Shown: positions 16,454 to 25,522, counted from the stretch's first letter. The stretch is DNA of 64,000 nucleotides from Peribacillus simplex (GCF_030123325.1 NZ_CP126106.1:3128001-3192000), one strand, 5' to 3'. Notes: generated by a model not told the origin, from the sequence alone. Made by a program: numbers and translations.

Positions 16454-17611
16454 TTAAACCCTTATAAATTCGTTCTGAACTGTGGGGAAATGGATACTGA
16501 ATGTGGTTAAATTTTCATTGGAGACACAATTCATATATCCAGCATTATTTTCAATGATCTTTTTACATACGTATAATCCAATTCCCGTTCCTAGCTCTTT
16601 CGTTGTGACAAAGGGCTCAAAAATGGATTCGATCAATTCACTGGCAATGGCCGGTCCATTATTTGAAATTCTAATTATTCTTTCATTCGCCTCAATTAAA
16701 GAGTTTACCCTCAAAATTCTTGGATGTTCCTTGTCCTTTAAGGCATCAATGGAATTAATAAACAGATTCAAGAACACTTGTTTTAACCCATCCTTGCTCG
16801 CTGTCATGACAAAGTTTGGATAAACATCTATTTCCACATTAACACTGGCATCCACAATATTGGCATAAGTCAGTTCTTGAATTTCTTCAATTAACTTCAA
16901 CACAGAAATTTCCTCTCTTTGTTCCTCATTAAAATCTGATTTAGAGGTATGAAGGAATTGGGTTATCCTGAAATTCAACTGGTTTAACTCATAATCAATG
17001 ATATCTAAATATTTCAAGCCCGGGTTCTCCCTTTTCAATAATTTATTGAACCCCATGATAGCTGTAAGAGGATTTCGGAACTCATGTACAAAGCTTGATG
17101 ATATCTGACCCAGTACCGCTAATTTATCTTTGTGGTTTTCACTAATATAAGACTTTTTCTCCTCAAGCACTTCATTTGTAAGATTCGTATATCTCGTTAC
17201 TGCATGGTAGCTGAACGTATCAAAGTGCAAGTTGATGTCATTAATGAATATCTGCATATAATTAATTGGGATATCGGCCCCAAAAAGATTTCTGATTATG
17301 ATATTTCTCCCCAAATTGATATTATATAGAAAATCCCCAATGTTGATATTTGCTTCAAGTCGCTCTTTTGCAACCTGGTATGCCAATTTTATCAGCACAT
17401 CTTCAGACAATACCTCCTTGAACGTTTGGATGACCAGTGAGTACATCCCATAACCATTTTCTTTAATCTTATCTTTGTAGGGGTCTATTTCATTGATCTT
17501 AATAGTCTTGTTCCATTCATTTAAAAACACAGATTCATTTTCTTCCAAATATTGAATCAATACATTTTTATACTTCTTATGTTCAGATGACAACACCATA
17601 CTATTGACCAC
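16454..17611 (-). CDS. Orphan sensor histidine kinase, soluble, sporulation-kinase-like
   Basis: A 385-residue kinase without membrane helices. Residues 10-145 form an all-helical N-terminal domain resembling the HisK_N sensor domain of Bacillus sporulation kinases. Residues 165-230 are the HisKA dimerisation domain with the phospho-accepting His176 in FVHEFRNPLTAIMGF. Residues 270-380 are the HATPase domain with the N box NLFINSIDAL and the G box GTGIGLYVCKK. No response regulator gene is adjacent. Bacillus kinases with this layout feed Spo0F in the sporulation phosphorelay, so that is the likely partner, by inference. GTG 17611 follows AAGGGG. Confidence 0.88.
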   Translation of the reverse strand: MVNSMVLSSEHKKYKNVLIQYLEENESVFLNEWNKTIKINEIDPYKDKIKENGYGMYSLVIQTFKEVLSEDVLIKLAYQVAKERLEANINIGDFLYNINLGRNIIIRNLFGADIPINYMQIFINDINLHFDTFSYHAVTRYTNLTNEVLEEKKSYISENHKDKLAVLGQISSSFVHEFRNPLTAIMGFNKLLKRENPGLKYLDIIDYELNQLNFRITQFLHTSKSDFNEEQREEISVLKLIEEIQELTYANIVDASVNVEIDVYPNFVMTASKDGLKQVFLNLFINSIDALKDKEHPRILRVNSLIEANERIIRISNNGPAIASELIESIFEPFVTTKELGTGIGLYVCKKIIENNAGYMNCVSNENLTTFSIHFPTVQNEFIRV

Positions 17612-17765
17612 ACATCCCCTTACGGAATTTTAAATACTATATCAATAACATCATTCTATATGAGATTTTGATTTCCTGCACTTCATTATTTATTGTTTTT
17701 AGAGTGAAATGTAGCTTATAAGAAGACAAGGTATGCTGGTCCGCATATGTTTACTTGCGCTACCA

Positions 17766-17788
17766 AAGAACCGACCAAATCAGGTCGG
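17766..17788 (-). terminator. Possible terminator of the sigma-54 activator gene
   Basis: CCGACC and GGTCGG form a 6-bp GC-rich stem around a 6-base loop about 65 bases past the minus-strand stop codon; the following tract TTCTTTGG is only partly T-rich. Confidence 0.45.
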
Positions 17789-17851
17789 GAATCTAAGGTT
17801 TCCATAAAACGGAAAATCATCATTCGTGTTTTTATATATACTAAAAAACTT

Positions 17852-19684
17852 TTACTTTTGAAATTTGATTCCATATTTTTTCATTTTTCTATAAAGCGTA
17901 TTTCGGCCGATATCGAGTTGTTTCGCGGCGTTACTGATATTTCCATTTGTTCGTTCCAACGCATTTCTGATCAGTTGGGTTTCTTGTTCTTGAAAGTTTC
18001 TTGGTTCATGATCGGCGTTTGCCCCTTCCTCATGTATAATGGAAGAAAAAGGACAAAGTGCCACAAGCAAGTCCCTTGTAATTGGGCCATTATCAGCAAG
18101 GAATGCAGCCTGTCCCATTACGTTTTGCAATTCACGGAAGTTTCCTGGCCATGAATATTCCGAAATGAATGTTTTAGCTTCGTCAGTTAGCTCGGTATGT
18201 TCATTCTTATAAGGTAATTCCGCTAAAATGTATTCTGCTAACAGCAATAAATCTTTGCGACTCCTCAGATTTGGTAGTTTTAAAGATAATCCACAAAGGC
18301 GGAAAAATAGGTCTGCACGGAATTCTCCAGCTTCAATTTCTTTTTGTAAGTCTTTGTTGGTGGCGGCAATGACCCTTACATCGATTGGAATGGAAGCATG
18401 TCCGCCTACACGCGTCACACATCGTTCCTGAAGCACACGAAGCAAAGTCGCTTGAGCTTGAAGCGGCATGTCCCCGATTTCATCCAAAAAAAGGGTTCCG
18501 CCATCCGCAGCTTCGAACTTCCCCTTATGCCCGCTACTTTTTGCGCCAGTAAAGGCACCCTTTTCATACCCAAACAACTCACTTTCCAATAAATTTTCGG
18601 GAATTGCGCTGCAATTGATGGCGATGAATGGCTTATCACTTCTTAAGCTACCCCCATGAATGGATTGAGCGAACAGTTCTTTTCCCGTTCCGCTTTCTCC
18701 TGTGATTAGCAGGCTGATATCAAGCGCTGCAGCTCTTTTGGCAATGGATATGGTTTGATTCATTTGCGAATCGTTACTTAGTATATCTGAAAATTGATAA
18801 CGATTAGTTGTTACACCATCAATCAATTTTTGTTTTTTTAAACGAACGATCACGGATGACTGATGTTCCATATTTTCGCTAAGGGTTTGCACCAAAAATT
18901 CCTGGTCTTTAATTGAAACCCTCTGTTCCAAAACAAGTGGGTCTGTTCCTGATATTATATTCGATACCGGTTTTTTCATTGTGCCGATAACATGTGACGC
19001 CGCTAAATTGAGATCTGTAACTTTCCCCTCTTTATCAAGGGTAATTAACGGATCAGGGTATGAATCATATATAAAATAAAGGTTTTTCTCCCTTTTTTGT
19101 GTATGGGACAATAAGAGTGCTTGTTTGATGCTATCAGCCACCCTTTGAACTAAGCTAATGGAAAAAGGATGATAATTCTGTTGATGGCTGCTTAAGTTCA
19201 AAACACCAAGCAGATGCCCATCAGGGTGATAAATGGGCGATGCGGCACAAGTGAGGAAATGGTTATCCTGATGAAAGTGTTGACTGCCATGAATCAATAC
19301 AGGATTTTTCTCTACTATGGCTGTTCCTATTGCATTTGTTCCTTTTGATTCCTCTAGCCAATTGGCCCCTTTCCTTAGGGAAACATTATCTGCATGGCGA
19401 ATGAAAGCTGGATCCCCAACTGTTTCGATGATATATCCTTCAGGAGCAGCAAGTAATAAAATGGACTCCAAACCATTAATCGAGCGATAAACTTCCTCTA
19501 AAATGGGGGAAGAATGATACAGGAGTTCAGCATATCGATCGTGGTATTCGGCCAACTCAAATGCACCAAGCATATCTTCCTTATCCATCATGCTTGGCTG
19601 AAGTCCCTTTGAAATGCACCGCTGCCATGATTCTTGAATAAATGCCGGTATGGTTCCTTTATCCGCGTTTATATTAACAGACAT
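17852..19684 (-). CDS. Sigma-54-dependent transcriptional activator (AcoR-like)
   Basis: A 610-residue enhancer-binding protein. Residues about 60-195 form a GAF domain (KGTNAIGTAIVEKNPVLIHG, LLGVLNLSS), about 200-270 a PAS-like segment, and about 310-540 the AAA+ sigma-54 interaction domain with Walker A GESGTGKE, the sigma-54-contacting loop GAFTGA, and Walker B GGTLFLDEIGDM. The C-terminus is a Fis-type HTH (NISNAAKQLDIGRNTLYRKMKKYGI). This is the AcoR layout, in which the GAF domain senses a small metabolite. It is divergent from the aldehyde dehydrogenase gene, and the shared region holds two palindromes and a -24/-12 promoter, so it very probably activates that gene. The start has GGAGG. 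Confidence 0.93.
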   Translation of the reverse strand: MSVNINADKGTIPAFIQESWQRCISKGLQPSMMDKEDMLGAFELAEYHDRYAELLYHSSPILEEVYRSINGLESILLLAAPEGYIIETVGDPAFIRHADNVSLRKGANWLEESKGTNAIGTAIVEKNPVLIHGSQHFHQDNHFLTCAASPIYHPDGHLLGVLNLSSHQQNYHPFSISLVQRVADSIKQALLLSHTQKREKNLYFIYDSYPDPLITLDKEGKVTDLNLAASHVIGTMKKPVSNIISGTDPLVLEQRVSIKDQEFLVQTLSENMEHQSSVIVRLKKQKLIDGVTTNRYQFSDILSNDSQMNQTISIAKRAAALDISLLITGESGTGKELFAQSIHGGSLRSDKPFIAINCSAIPENLLESELFGYEKGAFTGAKSSGHKGKFEAADGGTLFLDEIGDMPLQAQATLLRVLQERCVTRVGGHASIPIDVRVIAATNKDLQKEIEAGEFRADLFFRLCGLSLKLPNLRSRKDLLLLAEYILAELPYKNEHTELTDEAKTFISEYSWPGNFRELQNVMGQAAFLADNGPITRDLLVALCPFSSIIHEEGANADHEPRNFQEQETQLIRNALERTNGNISNAAKQLDIGRNTLYRKMKKYGIKFQK

Positions 19685-19871
19685 TGAATCATCCTCCCGT
19701 ATGTATAATCGAGTAATTCGGCTACTGTTTATTATTCAATTTTCATAAATGAAACACTATGTAATTCAAAGTTTCAGAGCATTCAGGGTTCGTTCATTCA
19801 GTTTAATTATAACAGAAAATTCAGATATTCACCAAAATGAAAACGCCCTTATGCGAACTGCTAAACTTTTT

Positions 19872-19911
19872 TGTTCCATATCGGAACACCTGCCTGTTCC
19901 AATATGGAACA
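19872..19911. promoter_or_regulatory. Two tandem activator-binding palindromes (UAS)
   Basis: TGTTCCATATCGGAACA (19872-19888) and TGTTCCAATATGGAACA (19895-19911) share the palindrome TGTTCC-N5-GGAACA, with centres 23 bases apart, about two helical turns. They lie 61 bases upstream of the -24/-12 promoter. This is the expected layout for an enhancer site of the divergent AcoR-like activator. Confidence 0.85.
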
Positions 19912-19971
19912 GTATGGCACATTCACAAATCGCTCTACCATCTTTTAACTGTTTTCATCGGTTTTTTGTTA

Positions 19972-19987
19972 TGGCATAACTCTTGCA
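19972..19987 (+). promoter_or_regulatory. Sigma-54 (-24/-12) promoter of the aldehyde dehydrogenase gene
   Basis: TGGCATAACTCTTGCA matches the consensus TGGCACG-N4-TTGCA with exact spacing of GG and GC. Transcription would start near 20000, leaving a 5' leader of about 195 bases. No competing sigma-A promoter is evident. Confidence 0.88.
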
Positions 19988-20193
19988 TAGTAACATGTCG
20001 AGAAATTGATTCCTTTTGTATAAGGGGGGAAAGAATCAAGTAATCCAGTTTTTAAAAATATTCTGCCTTGCTGCAAGTCAGCCAAAGAGAATTGTATCAA
20101 AAACATGAGCTCATGCCTGATCCTTTACTTAGAGGAACGCCTTTGTCCGAACAGATATCGAATTAAAATTCCAAATGAAAAGGGGTATTATAC

Positions 20194-21675
20194 ATGGAAC
20201 AAACTATTAAACTTAATCCACGAGTGCAAGAATTCTTGAAGGGCACTAAAAAGCTTTTGATTAATGGGGAATTGGTGGAGGCTGCTTCTGGAAAAACCTT
20301 TGAAACTCTCGATCCTTCTAACGGCAAGGTTTTAGCTGTTGTGAGTGAAGCGGGTCCGGAAGATGTAGATAAAGCAGTCAAAGCAGCCCGTAAGGCATTC
20401 GACGATGGACCCTGGAAAAAAATGAGTGCATCGGAACGCAGCCGCCTCATTTATAAATTAGCGGACCTCATGGAGGAACATAAAGAAGCCTTTGCACAAT
20501 TGGATACCTTGGATAATGGCAAGCCAATTGGCGAAACAACCAATGCCGATGTCCCCCTTGCAATCGATCACTTCCGTTATTATGCTGGGTGGTCAACTAA
20601 GATAGTAGGACAAACAATACCTGTTGCTGGGAATTACTTCAATTATACCCGTCATGAAGCAGTTGGTGTGGTAGGACAAATCATCCCTTGGAATTTCCCT
20701 CTTCTTATGGCTGCATGGAAATTAGGCGCAGCCCTTGCAACCGGATGTACGATCGTTTTAAAACCAGCGGAGCAAACGCCGCTTTCAGCATTATATTTAG
20801 GTCAATTGGCGCTTGAAGCAGGTTTTCCCCCTGGCGTTCTCAATGTCATCCCTGGGTTTGGGGAAACAGCAGGGTCACCACTTGTAGACCATCCAGATGT
20901 CGACAAAATTGCCTTTACCGGTTCAACCTCAGTAGGGAAAATGATCATGCGCCAAGCTTCGGGAACTGTGAAAAAAATCTCGTTGGAGTTAGGCGGGAAA
21001 TCACCTAATATCATTCTTCCGGATGCAGATATGAGTAAAGCCATTCCTGGTGCTTTAATGGGCATCATGTTTAATCAAGGGCAAGTTTGCTGTGCCGGTT
21101 CCCGCCTGTATATTCAAAAGAAATCCTATGACAACGTGGTAGCTGACTTAGTGTCTCATGCAAAAAACATTAAACAAGGGGCTGGTCTTGATCCATCCAC
21201 CCAGATAGGACCATTGGTTTCCAGTGAACAATTGGAACGCGTGGGCAGTTATATTGAAAAAGGAAGGTCTGAAGGAGCTGAAGTGGTTACCGGGGGCAAA
21301 TACGGGCAAGGAGAGGGTTATTTTGTAACACCTACAATATTTGCAGGCGTTGAAGATGAAATGACAATCGCTAAAGAAGAAATCTTCGGTCCTGTTGTAG
21401 CTGCAATGCCTTTTGATGATTTGGATGATGTGATAAACCGTGCAAATAACTCGGAATATGGATTGGCTGCAGGTTTATGGACACAAGATGTAAAAAAAGC
21501 CCATTATGTGGCTAATGAATTAAAAGCAGGTACAGTTTGGGTAAACTGCTATAACGCCTTTGATGCAGCTTCTCCATTTGGCGGTTATAAACAAAGTGGA
21601 ATTGGTCGGGAAATGGGCAGTTATGCATTGGAAAATTATACGGAAGTCAAAAGTGTATGGATTAACTTAAACTAA
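20194..21675 (+). CDS. dhaS: NAD(P)+-dependent aldehyde dehydrogenase (DhaS-like)
   Basis: A 493-residue ALDH-superfamily enzyme that oxidises an aldehyde to the carboxylate. Visible landmarks are PWNFP with the oxyanion Asn167, the cofactor loop FTGSTSVGK (about 241-249), the general base Glu265 in LELGGKS, and the catalytic Cys299 in GQVCCAG. The C-terminus PFGGYKQSGIGREMG is that of ALDH1/2-type enzymes. Length and sequence match Bacillus DhaS. Control by a sigma-54 promoter and an AcoR-like activator suggests induction by an alcohol- or acetoin-derived aldehyde. The start has AAGGGG; a terminator follows. Confidence 0.93.
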   Translation: MEQTIKLNPRVQEFLKGTKKLLINGELVEAASGKTFETLDPSNGKVLAVVSEAGPEDVDKAVKAARKAFDDGPWKKMSASERSRLIYKLADLMEEHKEAFAQLDTLDNGKPIGETTNADVPLAIDHFRYYAGWSTKIVGQTIPVAGNYFNYTRHEAVGVVGQIIPWNFPLLMAAWKLGAALATGCTIVLKPAEQTPLSALYLGQLALEAGFPPGVLNVIPGFGETAGSPLVDHPDVDKIAFTGSTSVGKMIMRQASGTVKKISLELGGKSPNIILPDADMSKAIPGALMGIMFNQGQVCCAGSRLYIQKKSYDNVVADLVSHAKNIKQGAGLDPSTQIGPLVSSEQLERVGSYIEKGRSEGAEVVTGGKYGQGEGYFVTPTIFAGVEDEMTIAKEEIFGPVVAAMPFDDLDDVINRANNSEYGLAAGLWTQDVKKAHYVANELKAGTVWVNCYNAFDAASPFGGYKQSGIGREMGSYALENYTEVKSVWINLN

Positions 21676-21757
21676 ATAAAAGAGTGTACGCCCATATGAT
21701 CGTTTGGCTCAGATATCGTAATTGAAATGCATGATATTGTTTCCTTGAATATTTACA

Positions 21758-21798
21758 AAAAGGCTGTACCAAAGTGTGGACTTTGGTACACCTTTTTC
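21758..21798 (+). terminator. Terminator of the aldehyde dehydrogenase gene
   Basis: TGTACCAAAGT and ACTTTGGTACA form a perfect 11-bp stem with loop GTGG, followed by CCTTTTTCTTTTTTT. Confidence 0.9.
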
Positions 21799-21820
21799 TT
21801 TTTTTAACTTACAGGGCATA

Positions 21821-21855
21821 GACAAAAAGAAAGACCTTTCATATTCGAAAGGTCT
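21821..21855 (-). terminator. Terminator of the terC-like gene
   Basis: On the minus strand AGACCTTTC pairs with GAAAGGTCT around a 6-base loop, followed by TTCTTTTTGTC. It starts about 12 bases past the stop codon at 21867. Confidence 0.85.
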
Positions 21856-21866
21856 CTATGTGTCCA

Positions 21867-22574
21867 TTATCCATTACGTTCAATTTGCATTTTTTCTCTG
21901 TTTGCTTTTTCTTTTTCGATATTTTTCTGTCTTGAAGTCCCGGCAACCAGGATTCCAATCACCACTATTGCTTCAAATCCATATTTAATGAAGGGATTTG
22001 CAAAGTAGTCGTGCATGAAAGGTTCAGCTACGATCATTTTAGAAGCAGTCCAGCCTAGTATTCCCGCACCAATTATTATGATGAATGGGAAGCGTTCTAT
22101 CAGTTTCAGGATTAATGTGCTTCCATACATCACTACTGGGATGGATACAAGCAAACCGATAACCACTAAAGCGAAGTTACCATGAGATGCACCTGCCACA
22201 GCTAGGACGTTATCCAATCCCATCAAAGCATCTGCAATAATGATCGTTTTTATGGCAGCCCACATCGAGTCTGCTGGCTTCACATCATGTTCTTCTTCAT
22301 CAATAAGGAGCTTATAAGCAATCCATACAAGAAGTAATCCCCCTATTAAATGCAGTCCAGGCACCTCTAAGAGCCAAACGACCAGCAGCGTTGCAATGAT
22401 CCTTATCACAATTGCGCCGACCGCTCCCCATATAATCACCTTTTTTTGCTGTTCTTTTGGAAGCTTTCTTGCAGCCAATCCAATAAGGATCGCATTATCA
22501 CCGGCTAGAACCAAATCTATCATAATGATCGCTAAAAGTCCTGAAATGAATTCACCTGTTAAAAAATCCAACAC
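21867..22574 (-). CDS. TerC-family integral membrane protein (YjbE/YkoY type), putative Mn2+ exporter
   Basis: A 235-residue membrane protein with about seven helices. The motif IIMIDLVLAGDNAILIGLAARKLP and its second-half counterpart IIIADALMGLDNVLAVAGASHG are the paired acidic GDN/LDN signatures of the TerC family. In Bacillus, members preceded by a yybP-ykoY riboswitch are linked to manganese homeostasis, probably metal efflux or metalation of exported proteins. The riboswitch upstream supports that role here. The start is GTG 22574 (GGAGG at 5 bases) or TTG 22571 (8 bases). An ATG further upstream at 22625 lies inside the riboswitch terminator and is not the start. Confidence 0.92.
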   Translation of the reverse strand: MLDFLTGEFISGLLAIIMIDLVLAGDNAILIGLAARKLPKEQQKKVIIWGAVGAIVIRIIATLLVVWLLEVPGLHLIGGLLLVWIAYKLLIDEEEHDVKPADSMWAAIKTIIIADALMGLDNVLAVAGASHGNFALVVIGLLVSIPVVMYGSTLILKLIERFPFIIIIGAGILGWTASKMIVAEPFMHDYFANPFIKYGFEAIVVIGILVAGTSRQKNIEKEKANREKMQIERNG

Positions 22575-22590
22575 AATTTCCTCCTTTTTC

Positions 22591-22632
22591 ACAAAAATAA
22601 AGAGACCTCCGCCATATGATGGCAAAGGTCTC
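22591..22632 (-). terminator. Riboswitch-controlled terminator in the terC leader
   Basis: On the minus strand GAGACCTTTGCCAT pairs with ATGGCGGAGGTCTC, followed by TTTATTTTTG, just before the gene's ribosome binding site. Its 5' arm contains CCTTTGC, which is also the 3' strand of the riboswitch P1 helix, so the two structures exclude each other. Confidence 0.88.
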
Positions 22633-22728
22633 GCTAAGCACTAAATGAATTAGGGCCAATAAAGCCGGTGGATTTCCCACGTAATGACGACTTTATTTCA
22701 GGTTATCCCTGACGCTACTCCCCTTTAC
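22622..22728 (-). promoter_or_regulatory. yybP-ykoY manganese riboswitch
   Basis: The minus strand carries the family's conserved loop AAAGGGGAGTAGC (22714-22726), the GTCAGGGATAACCTGA-type second helix, and the closing segment GCGAGACCTTTGCC. P1 can form between GTAAAGG (22722-22728) and CCTTTGC (22622-22628). The aptamer is known to bind Mn2+; with a terminator sharing the P1 strand, Mn2+ would stabilise P1, prevent termination and switch terC on. Confidence 0.93.
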
Positions 22729-22800
22729 GGGAATAAAGAATATGTAATTCTTTTAATATCTTTCCATTAGGAAACTACCAAGAAAAAATATCACTCATTC

Positions 22801-22809
22801 AGTATACCA
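22801..22809 (-). promoter_or_regulatory. Extended -10 promoter of the riboswitch-terC unit
   Basis: On the minus strand TGGTATACT is a TGN-extended -10 box about 75 bases upstream of the aptamer. No strong -35 is visible, which fits an extended -10 promoter. Confidence 0.55.
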
Positions 22810-22880
22810 AAAATACAAATAAAATAAAGAAAAAAATGAGAAATAGAACAATATTCATGAACTTAGCCTTGCCCAAATCC

Positions 22881-24383
22881 TTACAACGGATGATTTTTGT
22901 CAATCATCCTTTCTAGATATTGGCATAAGTCGTTTCCTAGGTTCGGGATATCGCTCAAATCCTTCCCCCATAGATATTGATTACTTAAGGTGGCCTCTAT
23001 CAATTGTCTAAGCGGGATTTCTCCCTGATCATAACGAAGCCATTGTTCCTTGAAAAATTCAATTGTCTTTATATCATCTTTAACGACATAGACTTTTCCT
23101 GCAAAGCTTTTACCCATATAACTCCCCTTCACTTCGTGAACCTTATAAAATCGGATCAGGGCCGAAAAACCTCGTATGATACATTCAGGCAGCCTGCCTT
23201 GCGCCTTATGATACTCCTCTAAGGTCGGCAGGAGACGAACCTTGAACTTCGAAATGCTATTCAGCGAAATATCGGCCAGGAGATGATGTACAAAAGGATT
23301 CTTAAATCGCTCAAGAACACTTTCCCCATATAGCATCATCTCTTTTTGATCAAAAGGTAATGAAGGAATTATTTCCTTTTCGATGGCATTGTTCAGAAAT
23401 TGGTTGAATTCCGGATGTTCGATTGCCTGTTTTACTTCTTCCATTCCAGATAAAATCCCTAAAGGAGCCATCAAGGTGTGTGAACCATTAAGAATCCGTA
23501 CCTTCCTCATTTGATAAGGTGTTAAATCCTTTACCCAACGCACATTTAAGCCGGACTGTTGTAAAGGAAGACGTTGATCAATACAAGGGTCACCTTCAAT
23601 AGCCCATAAATGATAGGGTTCTGCCGTATTTAGCAGAGTATCCTTATATCCCCATGCCGTAAATAGTTTTTCCGACTCATTGGCTGGGAATCCTGTAACG
23701 ATACGGTCTACAAGCGAGTTTAGGAATAGGTTGTCCCGGTCCACCCACTCCATGAATGGCTTTGGTAAATCCCAATCCCTGCTATGCTTAAGAACACATT
23801 GTTTCAATGAATCACCATTTCTCTCTAAAAGCTCACATGGCAGCATGATCAGTCCTTTTTTCGCTTCTCCGTTGAAATGGAGATAACGATGATACAAAAA
23901 AGCAGTTAGTTTTCCTGGAAAAGATTCAATTGGCTTTCCTTCTTCCAAAGGAATCGGCTGGTATTTGAGCCCTGCTTCAGTCGTGTTGGAAACTACAAAT
24001 TCCAATTCAGGATTTTCTGATAATGCTAAAAAATCCACCCATTCTTCATATGGATCAATTACCTTCGAAAAAACGGAAATGATTTCCGTTTTTTCCACTT
24101 CCTCCCCTTGGTGCAAACCACGTAACATTAATGTATACAGTCCATCTTGCCGTTTCATCTCCTCTATTTTCCTTTTTCCGGCGGGACGAGGCTGGGTAAC
24201 TGCAATACTTCCCATGAAATGACCTTGTTTATTACATTCATGAATCATCCAATCAAAGAAGCCTCGAAGAAAATTCCCCTCCCCAATCTGCAATACTTTT
24301 ATGGGAAAATCCATCATATGTGAATATTGGACAGCTTTTATATCTTTACTCAGACTCTTTAGTTGACTTTTATTTATGTTCAT
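22881..24383 (-). CDS. uxaB: Tagaturonate reductase / altronate oxidoreductase UxaB
   Basis: A 500-residue member of the mannitol dehydrogenase family. The N-terminal Rossmann segment VLQIGEGNFLRGFFDWMI, the central catalytic region FPANESEKL...LWAIEGDP, and KVRILNGSHTLMAPLG with the catalytic Lys/Asn/His are characteristic of UxaB. It reduces D-tagaturonate to D-altronate with NADH, the second step of galacturonate degradation. It is third in the uxaA-lgoD-uxaB unit, about 80 bases after lgoD, and its substrate is also the expected product of the LgoD-like enzyme. The start is ATG 24383 or TTG 24389, both after AAAGGGG. Confidence 0.93.
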   Translation of the reverse strand: MNINKSQLKSLSKDIKAVQYSHMMDFPIKVLQIGEGNFLRGFFDWMIHECNKQGHFMGSIAVTQPRPAGKRKIEEMKRQDGLYTLMLRGLHQGEEVEKTEIISVFSKVIDPYEEWVDFLALSENPELEFVVSNTTEAGLKYQPIPLEEGKPIESFPGKLTAFLYHRYLHFNGEAKKGLIMLPCELLERNGDSLKQCVLKHSRDWDLPKPFMEWVDRDNLFLNSLVDRIVTGFPANESEKLFTAWGYKDTLLNTAEPYHLWAIEGDPCIDQRLPLQQSGLNVRWVKDLTPYQMRKVRILNGSHTLMAPLGILSGMEEVKQAIEHPEFNQFLNNAIEKEIIPSLPFDQKEMMLYGESVLERFKNPFVHHLLADISLNSISKFKVRLLPTLEEYHKAQGRLPECIIRGFSALIRFYKVHEVKGSYMGKSFAGKVYVVKDDIKTIEFFKEQWLRYDQGEIPLRQLIEATLSNQYLWGKDLSDIPNLGNDLCQYLERMIDKNHPL

Positions 24384-24465
24384 GATCAAAGAACCCCTTT
24401 CTTATTGAAATATCCAATTCGGAGTGCAATTTAAGAGGTTGCCCTTACGACAGCATACCTAATGC

Positions 24466-25479
24466 TTATATTTCGACAATAGCCTTGATCACTTTAGCTT
24501 CAGGAGTTAACCACCCTTCAAACTGATTGATCATTTCATCCAAATGTGTGCGGTGTGTAATATACTGGCCCATATCCAGCTTGTCATTCTTCAGCGTATT
24601 CACGACATAATCAAAGTCTTCCCTTGTTGCATTACGGCTTCCCATTAATGTAAGCTCTTTACTGTGGAATTCAGGATCATTAAAGGTAATATCCGCTTTA
24701 ACTAAACCAACATAAATCAACCTTCCGCCGTGAGCAGGATATTTAAATGAATCCATCATTGACTTAGCATTACCTGTCGCATCAAATACCACGCTTGGCA
24801 TATCTCCATTCGTCAATTGGACTAATTTCTCCATTGGATTCTCCAAAACGTTCAAAGTATAATCGACATTTACCCATTTGCCAGCAAACGCAAGGCGTTC
24901 ATCATTTACATCCATTGCGATCACCTTCGCACCCTGTTCTTTAGCGAATGCCATGACTCCCAAGCCAATTGGACCAGCACCAATTACCAGTGCAAATTCC
25001 CCTTTATGAATAGCAGCGCGCCTAACTGCGTGAGCTCCTATACTTAAAGGCTCAATCATTGCGGATTGGTCAAGTGTAAGACCTTCTGTTCTCACCAAAT
25101 GATTGTAAGGCACCGTCATCCACTCACTCATGCCGCCTTCAGCATGTACACCCAAAACTTTTATATCCGTACAGCAGTTCGTTTTTCCACTCCTGCAAGC
25201 CAGGCATTTTCCACATTCCATATAGGGGATGATCGATACTTGATCCCCGACATTCAGCCCAGATTCATTCTCCGGTATGGATTCAATATAACCGGATAAT
25301 TCATGTCCAAGTATACGAGGATAGCTAAAAAAGGGTTGATTGCCACCATAGGCATGAATATCCGTACCGCATATTCCTATACGGCGCACACGAATCAAAG
25401 CTTCTCCTGAGTTTGGAACCGGTTTTTCCGACTCGATCATCTTAAATTCAAAAGGTTGTTCACAAACAATACTTTTCAC
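24466..25479 (-). CDS. lgoD: Zinc-dependent L-galactonate 5-dehydrogenase-like alcohol dehydrogenase
   Basis: A 337-residue MDR-family dehydrogenase with the catalytic zinc motif GHELSG, four structural-zinc Cys (CGKCLACRSGKTNC), and the NAD-binding VIGAGPIGLG. It shares unusually specific stretches with E. coli LgoD (YjjN), including GNQPFFSYPR, AHAVRRAAI, and DPEFH followed by MGSRNAT. LgoD oxidises L-galactonate to D-tagaturonate, and its position between uxaA and uxaB fits, because UxaB takes that product. The start is GTG with AGGAG at 9 bases. The assignment is strong, but a related polyol or uronate dehydrogenase cannot be excluded. Confidence 0.85.
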   Translation of the reverse strand: MKSIVCEQPFEFKMIESEKPVPNSGEALIRVRRIGICGTDIHAYGGNQPFFSYPRILGHELSGYIESIPENESGLNVGDQVSIIPYMECGKCLACRSGKTNCCTDIKVLGVHAEGGMSEWMTVPYNHLVRTEGLTLDQSAMIEPLSIGAHAVRRAAIHKGEFALVIGAGPIGLGVMAFAKEQGAKVIAMDVNDERLAFAGKWVNVDYTLNVLENPMEKLVQLTNGDMPSVVFDATGNAKSMMDSFKYPAHGGRLIYVGLVKADITFNDPEFHSKELTLMGSRNATREDFDYVVNTLKNDKLDMGQYITHRTHLDEMINQFEGWLTPEAKVIKAIVEI

Positions 25480-25522
25480 TGAATAACACTCCTTTTTAAT
25501 AACTTATAGATATGTACACCTG

